From Oasisia sp. SBJ-2009 (taxonomy: Eukaryota; Annelida; Polychaeta; Sabellida; Siboglinidae), in NCBI GenBank assembly GCA_964017155.1, contig OZ024855.1:3077491-3141490 (forward strand): a stretch of DNA of 64,000 nt, given 5' to 3'. Shown here one piece after another: positions 14,461 through 29,082 of the stretch. Below the pieces are notes generated by a model. It was not told the origin of the DNA, ran no database searches, and saw only the letters and a list, made by a program, of their open reading frames with translations. Every line of letters begins with the position of its first letter. Position 1 is the first letter of the stretch. The position numbers were made by a program, and so were the translations under genes.

Positions 14461-15573
14461 GCGGGCGGACGGACGGACGGACGGACGGACGGACGGGCGG
14501 GCGGGCGGGCGGGCGGGCGGGCGGGCGGGCGGGCGGGCGGGCGGACGGACGGACGGACGGACGGACGGACGGACGGACGGACGGACGGACGGACGGACGG
14601 ACGGACGGACGGACGGACGGACGGACGGACGGACGGACGGACGGACGGACGGACGGACGGACGGACGGACGGACGGACGGACGGACGGACGGACGGACGG
14701 ACGGACGGACGGACGGACGGACGGACGGACGGACGGACGGACGGACGGACGGACGGACGGACGGACGGACGGACGGACGGACGGACGGACGGACGGACGG
14801 ACGGACGGACGGGCGCTCGGGCGCTCGGGCGCTCGGGCGCTCGGGCGCTCGGGCGCTCGGGCGCTCGGGCGCTCGGGCGCTCGGGCGCTCGGGCGCTCGG
14901 GCGGGCGGACGGGCGGGCGGGCGGGCGGGCGGACGGGCGGACGGGCGGGCGGGCGGGCGGGCGGGCGGGCGGGCGGACGGGCGGACGGGCGGACGGGCGG
15001 GCGGGCGGGCGGGCGGGCGGACGGGCGGACGGACGGGCGGGCGGGCGGACGGGCGGGCGAGCGGGCGGGCGGGCGGACGGACGGGCGGGCGGACGGACGG
15101 GCGGGCGGGCGGACGGACGGACGGACGGACGGACGGTCGGACGGACGGACGGACGGACGGACGGACGGACCGACGGACGGACGGACGGACGGACGGACGG
15201 ACGGACGGACGGACGGACGGACGGACGGACGGACGGACGGACGGACGGACGGACGGACGGACGGACGGACGGACGGACGGACGGACGGACGGACGGACGG
15301 ACGGACGGACGGACGGACGGACGGACGGACGGACGGACGGACGGACGGACGGACGGACGGACGGACGGACGGACGGACGGACGGACGGACGGACGGACGG
15401 ACGGACGGACGGACGGACGGACGGACGGACGGACGGACGGACGGACGGACGGACGGACGGACGGACGGACGGACGGACGGACGGACGGACGGACGGACGG
15501 ACGGACGGACGGACGGACGGACGGACGGACGGACGGACGGACGGACGGACGGACGGACGGACGGACGGACGGA
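14461..15573. repeat. 1.1 kb (GGAC)/(GGGC) array with a GGGCGCTC core
   Basis: Layout in order: a few GGAC, a GGGC run, about 68 GGAC, about 11 copies of GGGCGCTC (14811-14900), a mixed GGGC/GGAC zone to about 15120, then more than 100 GGAC with rare single-base variants (GGTC, CGAC). ORFs of 380-400 codons in both orientations are repeat artefacts. Confidence 0.98.
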
Positions 15574-16116
15574 ACTAACATAGATCCGTGTTGTTATATA
15601 ATATATATCTAAGTGTGCGTCCGCCCCTGGACTCACTCAACGGATACAACTCTGCATTGAAATACCCACACGCACAGGGCGACCTTATCTGCGAGTTGAT
15701 TACGTAACACGGCGAACTTTGTCACTCCCGCGTTGGCCATTCCGTTACCGGATGGCACCCGAGAACGTCCCGGTGGTATTTCTAACAACCAACAACGTAA
15801 CAGTGCGTTAACCCGGTACCTTTCTGCACCAACGCGGGGGGTGCGTGGAATACATTAAAATAGCCAGACGTTAATGTGTTATTGTTTGGACTGTATCCTG
15901 CCTGGATTGTATCGACAATAGTGTTTTTATTCTGATAACTGTCATAACATTTTTAAATGTCTGCATTAGTGCTGCTTCGTTTAATGTTGAAGGCAATTAT
16001 TAACTTTTTGTAAAAAAAAAGGTACGTTATTCGACAATACGTTTATGTTGTTTATTCTCTAGACGATTCTCTCTGAAGATTTCGTGAACTTGCCTTGATT
16101 TAATAGGTGTGAACAT
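15574..16116. other. No gene seen
   Basis: Unique DNA with an A-run near 16013. It separates the tetranucleotide array from the LINE fragment. Confidence 0.4.
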
Positions 16117-17130
16117 TTATTTGTGAATTGCTTTCGTAAACAAGTTGGGCGATATAGTGTCTCCTGCATGTACTCCTCTCCTAGTGTTTTTTCTTTGTGT
16201 AGGTGGACTGTCATCTAGCTGTTGGTGTAGATGTCTTTCATGAGTTCGATCTACACATATTCTATCCCTTGTTCTTGAAGCGAGGTCACTACTGTGTCGA
16301 GTTTGCATGCACTGAGTCGAGAGTTTTTTCGTAATCGACGAATGCGATGCAGAGAGGGATATCATTATTATATTCACGGCTCTTTTCCTTCATTTGTTTA
16401 CGACGTGGATGTAGTCTGCCGTTACGTATTTGCTTCTGAAGACTTAATCGTGGCTGCTTTTCGCCGAGTGTCTTTTGTAGCCTTTTCATGAGTACCTTAT
16501 AGATGTTTGATAATAGACATATCGGTCTGTAATTCTTGATGTCTTTCTTATTTCCCTTCTTGAAGATTATCACCATCTTGCCGTTCTTCCACGTCTTCGG
16601 TATTCGTCTTTCTGATAAGCATTTAGTGTACAGCTTAGCAAGTGTCGAGATGGTATCTTCTCCTGCTTTCAATGTGTCGAGGGTTATATTATGGTCGTTG
16701 CCTGTTGCTGTCCCATTCTTCATATCTCTCAGCTTCCACCTCTTATTGTATTGTCTGTGGTATACCTCTTTCTGGTCAGTGTGGATTGTGGTACACTGTT
16801 TATACTGTCATATAACTCGGTGGAGAATTCCTCTATTCGTTCGATGATCTTATCCTGGTTATGGATTTCTCTACCCTGCTTGTGTAGGAGTGTGACCAGT
16901 CTGTTTCGGCCTATAGTGTCATGCATTCTTCTTACTTTCCTCAGGCTTTTTGATGCAATGATCGTTTCTCGTATAATCTCTTGGCTGCATACTCTATTCG
17001 TAATTTATCGTCGCCGTTTTCCACAATTTCTCGTCGCTTCGTCATCAGGGCTCGTGTTTGTGACGATATCCTCAATTTCAGTGGCTTTTTGGTTGTCTTA
17101 GCTACTCTTGTCGCGCTTTGTTGGATCAAG
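16117..17130 (-). pseudogene. Decayed LINE (RTE-like) reverse transcriptase fragment
   Basis: Translated on the minus strand, the fragment runs from the linker before RT into the RT domain across several frames. Upstream it has a GRNRLVTLLHKQGREI-like segment and IIERIEEFSTELYDS. Next come the RT block KMVIIFKKGNKKDIKNYRPI, then CIAFVDYEKTLDSV (normally VDYEKAFDSV) and RGVHAGDTISPNLF (normally RGVRQGDTISPKLF). At least two frameshifts are needed to join these, and the YADD block and 3' end are missing. It is therefore a dead, 3'-truncated copy. Assignment to an RTE-like clade rests on the KKGNKKDIKNYRPI style of motif and is tentative. Confidence 0.8.
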
Positions 17131-17479
17131 TATCACCGTTATTTACCATTACAAATTAATTTAAAAAAGAAGATTGTTAATATTGCTCAGGTAACGTTAC
17201 TCTTTATTGTATTTTTTCCATTCTAAATCATATGCACTTTATAATGTCACGAGGCGCGCGGACGCACGTTGTCAGGACGGGCTTCCTTCTGGTTATACGG
17301 TAGGAATCCGAAAGGCTGACGGCAAACACGGAATATTTTTTACACCTAGTGTTAATTTAATCCATAAATAAGTGATAAATTTAAACAGTGGCGTGGTCAT
17401 CCATGACAATAAAAAATATGTAATGCACGCCGTCATTCGAATGGATGAGTTCACGATCAGCCGCTGCTGCGAAACACTT

Positions 17480-17933
17480 GGCCTAAGACCACATTTGCAT
17501 TTTCCATAGGCGACCATTATAACGTTTCCTTCATTTCCTATTAATCTTGATCAGCTCTCTTATTGACAATTTCACAGCATGTTTACCCTCCACAGACAGA
17601 GGTTCAGTGGAAAATTCGTGAACTTTTAATACCTCAGGCTCCCACAAAGTTCATTCAAACCTTACACCCCTCCATTTCTGCTTGAGCCACCCACGGATTG
17701 CCCCTGATTACATCACCAAGCAAAATGACAAATGTATTAATACGCAGAAATGCACCGAATGACAGCGGTCGTAATTTGACAGCTCTGATGTCACGCTGCA
17801 CAAAAACGTCATTTATAATCACTCCACACTACATATGTGCTCACAGAAATCCAGACAACGTGCATAATGCTGTTTTTTTAAGGTACTCTGCGGTCGGGTA
17901 ATGGCGGACGTGCACATTTTGGTGGTCTTACGT
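17480..17933. repeat. First 454-bp direct repeat of the tandem array
   Basis: Starts GGCCTAAGACCACATTT and ends GGTGGTCTTACGT. Identical-looking copies are at 20011-20464, 22542-22995 and 25073-25526. The left flank is CACTT. Confidence 0.75.
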
Positions 17934-20900
17934 CAAATAGATTGGCCGAAAACGTCAAAAGTTCACAAAAATTAGTCATACATCAAGAATGACATATAGC
18001 TAGATTAACTGTCTAGGGAAATTGACACCATCTCGATAATAATTATAATATGCGTCTTCAAAAGTTGCACCCCTCCCAGATAAATAGCACCGTGCGTGGG
18101 TTGAAACACGTTTATTCAGAAAGCGATAATAGATCAGACGTTTGCCTGAAACTAATGGCACTGTACACAACAAACAGTCCACCACAGTCTCTTAACGATC
18201 TGACAGTAACATATAGAGAATATAGAAGATATATATTTTTTGACAATTTTTTATTAAATGTTGTCAATTTCACCATAAAAATGCAAAAATCATATTTTTG
18301 AACAGCATTTTTTCGGACACGCAAAGTGCTAAATTTCACGAATTTCTGTATATCGTAATGCTCACCAACTTTGCTTAATTGTATGATGCAATTATGAACT
18401 GTGCGTCGTATATATACATCCCCAGGAGGGCTCAGAATCACAGGCCAGTTTCTCATAAATTGTCGCAGTATTGAAAGGCCAGGCAGCGTCTTTCGATGGT
18501 AATTTCAATTAAATTGTATGTAGAACGCTGAAATGTGGGACATACATTCAGGAATATACACGTTACATGATGGAAGCATATTCGTGATACACAGTAGAAC
18601 GTATCTCTTGCGTCAAACAAATTATCACCCTACCCCCCTAGCAATAAGCCGCACTTTACTCGGGCGCAACCCATTATATTAGACAGAGACACTTCCATAA
18701 CCATCACACGTCGTTTTTTATGCCACCAATTATTTCGCTGGTGTACATACACTATTGAACACATCAGATACAGCTGGTAGATTAGTTACTGTCAGAAAAA
18801 AATGTTGGCCAGTGACACCATAGACACGTGGCAAATGTTGAATAGACAGTTGCGCCACCCTCTGCCGCAACTTGATCGCTGTAAACGCATTCATTGTGGT
18901 AATAATGTTGTTACTAAAACATATCCACATTGCTTTTAGTGCATTAAAGAGCATCTTAGATGTTGACAATTCGGATAGAACATACAAATTACCAGTGATT
19001 TATATAGTTTCTTATCAGACTATATATCACTTATGTATGTGATTAGTTTAAGCTGACATGTCATATGCAAATATCTGTATAATTCGGTTATGTTACAGCT
19101 GAAAAGTGCAAGACTGTCGACAGGGATGGTGTGATAGTTCTTGTAGACAATTTCAACACACTGACACTTCTGTTAGGTGCCCAATTTTAGTTTGTATGAG
19201 CATCAATGAACCTAATCGGATTACGGCAGTCGGGGCATACTTGGCTAAAATGCGCTGCTTTCTTATTCTCAGTCACATCTGGGGTATATTTAAATATATT
19301 CTCAATTGTGTTCGGTGTTTCAGTTAGGGTATATATGTCGCTAAAATGAGCAGGTGAAAGATAGTACATTTTTAGACGCGCGTGGACAATCTGCTTCATT
19401 CGGCGACCAACAATTGACTAAAATAGAGGCTGCGTTTAAGGGGTGGGGGTGTAATCAAATGTCCTTTGCTCGCCCGTTGATGCTTATTTTGTGTTCTAAA
19501 TACGACACAAGCAAGCATCACATAATTAGGATTAACAAATAGGAAGCTATCGGATGTTCATTTTAGTATTTGCTATTAAGAAACACGCATTTGTAGATGT
19601 CGCATACACAGTATAAGTAATGTAATTGCAGCTAAACTCATCGTACTGGAAATATGTCGTTAATGTGGCGCATTTTTTTAAATACGAAACAAATTATTCA
19701 CGCTCTTGAACAGGGACATTTGAAGCACAAACTCATGCTGTCTTCAATATAGGATATTACGCATGGTGTGTAAAATGCAGCGTGTAACTTCCACATAACC
19801 AATATTATCAGTGTATTTTCCTTGCATATCACGCGGTAACTAGCTTGCTAATTGCTTTTAATAACTCTCCTAGATGGAGCATTATCAGTAAATAATGACT
19901 CCATTGTATTACAGTCAATAGTAACTTCAAATGAAGCAAAACAACAACCTCACGCATCGCTCAAACTACGTTTTCGTGCCTCTTATGTCAAAACGGCCGT
20001 TTTTCAATTAGGCCTAAGACCACATTTGCATTTTCCATAGGCGACCATTATAACGTTTCCTTCATTTCCTATTAATCTTGATCAGCTCTCTTATTGACAA
20101 TTTCACAGCATGTTTACCCTCCACAGACAGAGGTTCAGTGGAAAATTCGTGAACTTTTAATACCTCAGGCTCCCACAAAGTTCATTCAAACCTTACACCC
20201 CTCCATTTCTGCTTGAGCCACCCACGGATTGCCCCTGATTACATCACCAAGCAAAATGACAAATGTATTAATACGCAGAAATGCACCGAATGACAGCGGT
20301 CGTAATTTGACAGCTCTGATGTCACGCTGCACAAAAACGTCATTTATAATCACTCCACACTACATATGTGCTCACAGAAATCCAGACAACGTGCATAATG
20401 CTGTTTTTTTAAGGTACTCTGCGGTCGGGTAATGGCGGACGTGCACATTTTGGTGGTCTTACGTCAAATAGATTGGCCGAAAACGTCAAAAGTTCACAAA
20501 AATTAGTCATACATCAAGAATGACATATAGCTAGATTAACTGTCTAGGGAAATTGACACCATCTCGATAATAATTATAATATGCGTCTTCAAAAGTTGCA
20601 CCCCTCCCAGATAAATAGCACCGTGCGTGGGTTGAAACACGTTTATTCAGAAAGCGATAATAGATCAGACGTTTGCCTGAAACTAATGGCACTGTACACA
20701 ACAAACAGTCCACCACAGTCTCTTAACGATCTGACAGTAACATATAGAGAATATAGAAGATATATATTTTTTGACAATTTTTTATTAAATGTTGTCAATT
20801 TCACCATAAAAATGCAAAAATCATATTTTTGAACAGCATTTTTTCGGACACGCAAAGTGCTAAATTTCACGAATTTCTGTATATCGTAATGCTCACCAAC

Positions 20901-23900
20901 TTTGCTTAATTGTATGATGCAATTATGAACTGTGCGTCGTATATATACATCCCCAGGAGGGCTCAGAATCACAGGCCAGTTTCTCATAAATTGTCGCAGT
21001 ATTGAAAGGCCAGGCAGCGTCTTTCGATGGTAATTTCAATTAAATTGTATGTAGAACGCTGAAATGTGGGACATACATTCAGGAATATACACGTTACATG
21101 ATGGAAGCATATTCGTGATACACAGTAGAACGTATCTCTTGCGTCAAACAAATTATCACCCTACCCCCCTAGCAATAAGCCGCACTTTACTCGGGCGCAA
21201 CCCATTATATTAGACAGAGACACTTCCATAACCATCACACGTCGTTTTTTATGCCACCAATTATTTCGCTGGTGTACATACACTATTGAACACATCAGAT
21301 ACAGCTGGTAGATTAGTTACTGTCAGAAAAAAATGTTGGCCAGTGACACCATAGACACGTGGCAAATGTTGAATAGACAGTTGCGCCACCCTCTGCCGCA
21401 ACTTGATCGCTGTAAACGCATTCATTGTGGTAATAATGTTGTTACTAAAACATATCCACATTGCTTTTAGTGCATTAAAGAGCATCTTAGATGTTGACAA
21501 TTCGGATAGAACATACAAATTACCAGTGATTTATATAGTTTCTTATCAGACTATATATCACTTATGTATGTGATTAGTTTAAGCTGACATGTCATATGCA
21601 AATATCTGTATAATTCGGTTATGTTACAGCTGAAAAGTGCAAGACTGTCGACAGGGATGGTGTGATAGTTCTTGTAGACAATTTCAACACACTGACACTT
21701 CTGTTAGGTGCCCAATTTTAGTTTGTATGAGCATCAATGAACCTAATCGGATTACGGCAGTCGGGGCATACTTGGCTAAAATGCGCTGCTTTCTTATTCT
21801 CAGTCACATCTGGGGTATATTTAAATATATTCTCAATTGTGTTCGGTGTTTCAGTTAGGGTATATATGTCGCTAAAATGAGCAGGTGAAAGATAGTACAT
21901 TTTTAGACGCGCGTGGACAATCTGCTTCATTCGGCGACCAACAATTGACTAAAATAGAGGCTGCGTTTAAGGGGTGGGGGTGTAATCAAATGTCCTTTGC
22001 TCGCCCGTTGATGCTTATTTTGTGTTCTAAATACGACACAAGCAAGCATCACATAATTAGGATTAACAAATAGGAAGCTATCGGATGTTCATTTTAGTAT
22101 TTGCTATTAAGAAACACGCATTTGTAGATGTCGCATACACAGTATAAGTAATGTAATTGCAGCTAAACTCATCGTACTGGAAATATGTCGTTAATGTGGC
22201 GCATTTTTTTAAATACGAAACAAATTATTCACGCTCTTGAACAGGGACATTTGAAGCACAAACTCATGCTGTCTTCAATATAGGATATTACGCATGGTGT
22301 GTAAAATGCAGCGTGTAACTTCCACATAACCAATATTATCAGTGTATTTTCCTTGCATATCACGCGGTAACTAGCTTGCTAATTGCTTTTAATAACTCTC
22401 CTAGATGGAGCATTATCAGTAAATAATGACTCCATTGTATTACAGTCAATAGTAACTTCAAATGAAGCAAAACAACAACCTCACGCATCGCTCAAACTAC
22501 GTTTTCGTGCCTCTTATGTCAAAACGGCCGTTTTTCAATTAGGCCTAAGACCACATTTGCATTTTCCATAGGCGACCATTATAACGTTTCCTTCATTTCC
22601 TATTAATCTTGATCAGCTCTCTTATTGACAATTTCACAGCATGTTTACCCTCCACAGACAGAGGTTCAGTGGAAAATTCGTGAACTTTTAATACCTCAGG
22701 CTCCCACAAAGTTCATTCAAACCTTACACCCCTCCATTTCTGCTTGAGCCACCCACGGATTGCCCCTGATTACATCACCAAGCAAAATGACAAATGTATT
22801 AATACGCAGAAATGCACCGAATGACAGCGGTCGTAATTTGACAGCTCTGATGTCACGCTGCACAAAAACGTCATTTATAATCACTCCACACTACATATGT
22901 GCTCACAGAAATCCAGACAACGTGCATAATGCTGTTTTTTTAAGGTACTCTGCGGTCGGGTAATGGCGGACGTGCACATTTTGGTGGTCTTACGTCAAAT
23001 AGATTGGCCGAAAACGTCAAAAGTTCACAAAAATTAGTCATACATCAAGAATGACATATAGCTAGATTAACTGTCTAGGGAAATTGACACCATCTCGATA
23101 ATAATTATAATATGCGTCTTCAAAAGTTGCACCCCTCCCAGATAAATAGCACCGTGCGTGGGTTGAAACACGTTTATTCAGAAAGCGATAATAGATCAGA
23201 CGTTTGCCTGAAACTAATGGCACTGTACACAACAAACAGTCCACCACAGTCTCTTAACGATCTGACAGTAACATATAGAGAATATAGAAGATATATATTT
23301 TTTGACAATTTTTTATTAAATGTTGTCAATTTCACCATAAAAATGCAAAAATCATATTTTTGAACAGCATTTTTTCGGACACGCAAAGTGCTAAATTTCA
23401 CGAATTTCTGTATATCGTAATGCTCACCAACTTTGCTTAATTGTATGATGCAATTATGAACTGTGCGTCGTATATATACATCCCCAGGAGGGCTCAGAAT
23501 CACAGGCCAGTTTCTCATAAATTGTCGCAGTATTGAAAGGCCAGGCAGCGTCTTTCGATGGTAATTTCAATTAAATTGTATGTAGAACGCTGAAATGTGG
23601 GACATACATTCAGGAATATACACGTTACATGATGGAAGCATATTCGTGATACACAGTAGAACGTATCTCTTGCGTCAAACAAATTATCACCCTACCCCCC
23701 TAGCAATAAGCCGCACTTTACTCGGGCGCAACCCATTATATTAGACAGAGACACTTCCATAACCATCACACGTCGTTTTTTATGCCACCAATTATTTCGC
23801 TGGTGTACATACACTATTGAACACATCAGATACAGCTGGTAGATTAGTTACTGTCAGAAAAAAATGTTGGCCAGTGACACCATAGACACGTGGCAAATGT

Positions 23901-25072
23901 TGAATAGACAGTTGCGCCACCCTCTGCCGCAACTTGATCGCTGTAAACGCATTCATTGTGGTAATAATGTTGTTACTAAAACATATCCACATTGCTTTTA
24001 GTGCATTAAAGAGCATCTTAGATGTTGACAATTCGGATAGAACATACAAATTACCAGTGATTTATATAGTTTCTTATCAGACTATATATCACTTATGTAT
24101 GTGATTAGTTTAAGCTGACATGTCATATGCAAATATCTGTATAATTCGGTTATGTTACAGCTGAAAAGTGCAAGACTGTCGACAGGGATGGTGTGATAGT
24201 TCTTGTAGACAATTTCAACACACTGACACTTCTGTTAGGTGCCCAATTTTAGTTTGTATGAGCATCAATGAACCTAATCGGATTACGGCAGTCGGGGCAT
24301 ACTTGGCTAAAATGCGCTGCTTTCTTATTCTCAGTCACATCTGGGGTATATTTAAATATATTCTCAATTGTGTTCGGTGTTTCAGTTAGGGTATATATGT
24401 CGCTAAAATGAGCAGGTGAAAGATAGTACATTTTTAGACGCGCGTGGACAATCTGCTTCATTCGGCGACCAACAATTGACTAAAATAGAGGCTGCGTTTA
24501 AGGGGTGGGGGTGTAATCAAATGTCCTTTGCTCGCCCGTTGATGCTTATTTTGTGTTCTAAATACGACACAAGCAAGCATCACATAATTAGGATTAACAA
24601 ATAGGAAGCTATCGGATGTTCATTTTAGTATTTGCTATTAAGAAACACGCATTTGTAGATGTCGCATACACAGTATAAGTAATGTAATTGCAGCTAAACT
24701 CATCGTACTGGAAATATGTCGTTAATGTGGCGCATTTTTTTAAATACGAAACAAATTATTCACGCTCTTGAACAGGGACATTTGAAGCACAAACTCATGC
24801 TGTCTTCAATATAGGATATTACGCATGGTGTGTAAAATGCAGCGTGTAACTTCCACATAACCAATATTATCAGTGTATTTTCCTTGCATATCACGCGGTA
24901 ACTAGCTTGCTAATTGCTTTTAATAACTCTCCTAGATGGAGCATTATCAGTAAATAATGACTCCATTGTATTACAGTCAATAGTAACTTCAAATGAAGCA
25001 AAACAACAACCTCACGCATCGCTCAAACTACGTTTTCGTGCCTCTTATGTCAAAACGGCCGTTTTTCAATTA

Positions 25073-25526
25073 GGCCTAAGACCACATTTGCATTTTCCAT
25101 AGGCGACCATTATAACGTTTCCTTCATTTCCTATTAATCTTGATCAGCTCTCTTATTGACAATTTCACAGCATGTTTACCCTCCACAGACAGAGGTTCAG
25201 TGGAAAATTCGTGAACTTTTAATACCTCAGGCTCCCACAAAGTTCATTCAAACCTTACACCCCTCCATTTCTGCTTGAGCCACCCACGGATTGCCCCTGA
25301 TTACATCACCAAGCAAAATGACAAATGTATTAATACGCAGAAATGCACCGAATGACAGCGGTCGTAATTTGACAGCTCTGATGTCACGCTGCACAAAAAC
25401 GTCATTTATAATCACTCCACACTACATATGTGCTCACAGAAATCCAGACAACGTGCATAATGCTGTTTTTTTAAGGTACTCTGCGGTCGGGTAATGGCGG
25501 ACGTGCACATTTTGGTGGTCTTACGT
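25073..25526. repeat. Last 454-bp direct repeat of the tandem array
   Basis: Terminal copy with no internal segment after it. Homology with the internal junctions ends at 25528, the last two bases (CA) being shared with the right-hand CACTT flank. Confidence 0.75.
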
Positions 25527-25721
25527 CACTTCCCGTCAAGACAGACCAATTTTAATGAGGCGAGCGCGCGAATGAAAACAGTGTCGCCCTCTAGAGGCTT
25601 AGATTTACCATACAACACAATGATCTAGTGCCGCCATCTCTTGAATAATTGGTAAACAATTAATTATATTACAGCGGTATATATAATTTTATGCAAAATT
25701 CACAAACACAATATGTTTAAG

Positions 25722-27855
<2,134 letters not shown>

Positions 27856-27900
<45 letters not shown>
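27856..27900. repeat. (CA)n microsatellite at the 5' truncation point of the LINE
   Basis: About 22 CA units directly after the last LINE codon block (GGGGTTAG|ACACAC). Confidence 0.95.
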
Positions 27901-27902
<2 letters not shown>

Positions 27903-28114
27903 CATCACCAACACCAGTCTTATCTGCAAAACAGCTCACACAACAAAATACGAGCGCCACCTGCAGCTCAGGGCGCGCCTTCACATAATTCCATGTGGCA
28001 GATTTTGCTGCATGGCGAATGGCTTTATGTTTTCCACCCGCGGCAACACTGAAGTGCGAGTTGCACACACTCTCGTCTGTCGCTACAGCTGATCCAGGTC
28101 AGATTGGCAACCGG

Positions 28115-28175
28115 GATCATGTCAGCTGTAGGGAGCACAGCTTATCTATACCAGTCTACTATTAAAAAATAGGGG
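28115..28175. mobile_element. Solo MITE arm related to the 33.7-33.9 kb hairpin element
   Basis: ATCATGTCAGCTGTAGGGAG, then ACCAGTCTACTATTAAAAAA and TAGGGGTT, match the left arm of the inverted-repeat element at 33737-33902 with scattered differences. The other arm is absent. Confidence 0.6.
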
Positions 28176-28385
28176 TTTGTTTTAGGGTCATGCGTCTGTT
28201 GCTCACTTCTGTTGTATCGATGGGAAAATAAACACGGTACAATGCAAATAGTTTCTGAAATAAATTGCAATTCGAAACGTTTCGGTTATCATGAGAATCG
28301 CTGAAGTATTTATCTACAAAAAGGCTGGAATAATCTGAAATTACGAAGGTGAAAATAAAAACTGGATGTGGAATGATAAACTGGA

Positions 28386-28493
28386 TATTTTGTAACATGC
28401 ACGGGAGATTGGTGCCAAAAGCGGGAAACCTAACAGGTCTATTTTGTAACATGCACGGGAGATTGGTGCCAAAAGCGGGAAACCTAACAGGTC
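28386..28493. repeat. 54-bp unit, two tandem copies
   Basis: ATTTTGTAACATGCACGGGA through AACCTAACAGGTCT occurs twice head to tail with no difference seen. It directly abuts a CCCA-rich array. Confidence 0.9.
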
Positions 28494-28582
28494 TGCCACC
28501 CACCCACCCACCCACCTACCCACCCACCCACCCACCCACCTACCCACCCACCCACCCACCCACCTACCCACCCACCCACCCA
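28494..28582. repeat. (CCCA)n with periodic CCTA
   Basis: CCCA tetranucleotides are interrupted by CCTA about every 20-24 bp, giving a short higher-order period. Confidence 0.9.
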
Positions 28583-28790
28583 TACAATTATTTGTAATGC
28601 CTATGTACATAAATCCATGTATACATGCTTGCATACATAGATACGAGTCATACACACACACACACGTACACACACAATATACATACATGCATGCATATGT
28701 ACATACATACTCACACACATATACATATACACAATATTACATATACACAATCATACACACATACATGCATGCATACATACATCATCATCA
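28583..28790. repeat. CATA/CACA-rich simple sequence
   Basis: Interspersed ATAC, CACA and GCAT words with no stable long period. ORFs here are low-complexity. Confidence 0.7.
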
Positions 28791-28950
28791 TTTCAACAAG
28801 TAATGTCAGAGTCGACTGACAAAACGACATACTTGTATTACAAACATTGCTGCATGTATTTATGATACAAACATATAATCTTACCATACAACAATTTAAC
28901 ACATGGGAGTCATTTCATTAACATACTTCCAAGTTCACATACATATTAAA

Positions 28951-28996
28951 CACACACACACACACACACGCAGACACACACACGCAGATACACACA

Positions 28997-29040
<44 letters not shown>

Positions 29041-29050
29041 CACACACGCA

Positions 29051-29081
<31 letters not shown>
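28951..29081. repeat. (CA)n/(CACG)n compound microsatellite
   Basis: CA run with CACGCAGA interruptions and an (ACGC)n core. Confidence 0.93.

Positions 29082-29082
<1 letters not shown>

Larger units (their letters stand above)
17480..25526. mobile_element. Tandem array of a 2,531-bp unit, LTR-like organisation (3 units plus a terminal repeat)
   Basis: The same 2,531-bp sequence repeats at 17480, 20011 and 22542, followed by a fourth partial copy at 25073-25526. No difference was found in the stretches compared, and every ORF recurs unchanged at exact 2,531-bp steps. Read with its ends, the layout is a 454-bp direct repeat (DR) alternating with a 2,077-bp internal segment: DR-int-DR-int-DR-int-DR. 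The outer flanks are CACTT at 17475-17479 and 25527-25531, like a 5-bp target-site duplication. DR ends carry a short inverted repeat, TAAGACCAC near the left end and GTGGTCTTA near the right. The internal part has only short ORFs (largest 114 codons, minus strand) with no recognisable domain. No TG...CA ends, tRNA primer site or polypurine tract were found, so an ordinary LTR element is not shown. Alternatives are a Penelope-like tandem element, a non-autonomous element, or a young satellite. Confidence 0.75.

Noticed and set aside
14418..15636. ORFs of 380-400 codons (GRTD / RPSV polymers) in the GGAC array
   Set aside because: Same artefact of a stop-free simple repeat, open on both strands.
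17698..25494. Repeated short ORFs (61-114 codons) in the 2,531-bp unit as genes
   Set aside because: They recur only because the DNA recurs. None has a recognisable domain, long open frame or splice-bounded exon, and both strands give similar lengths.
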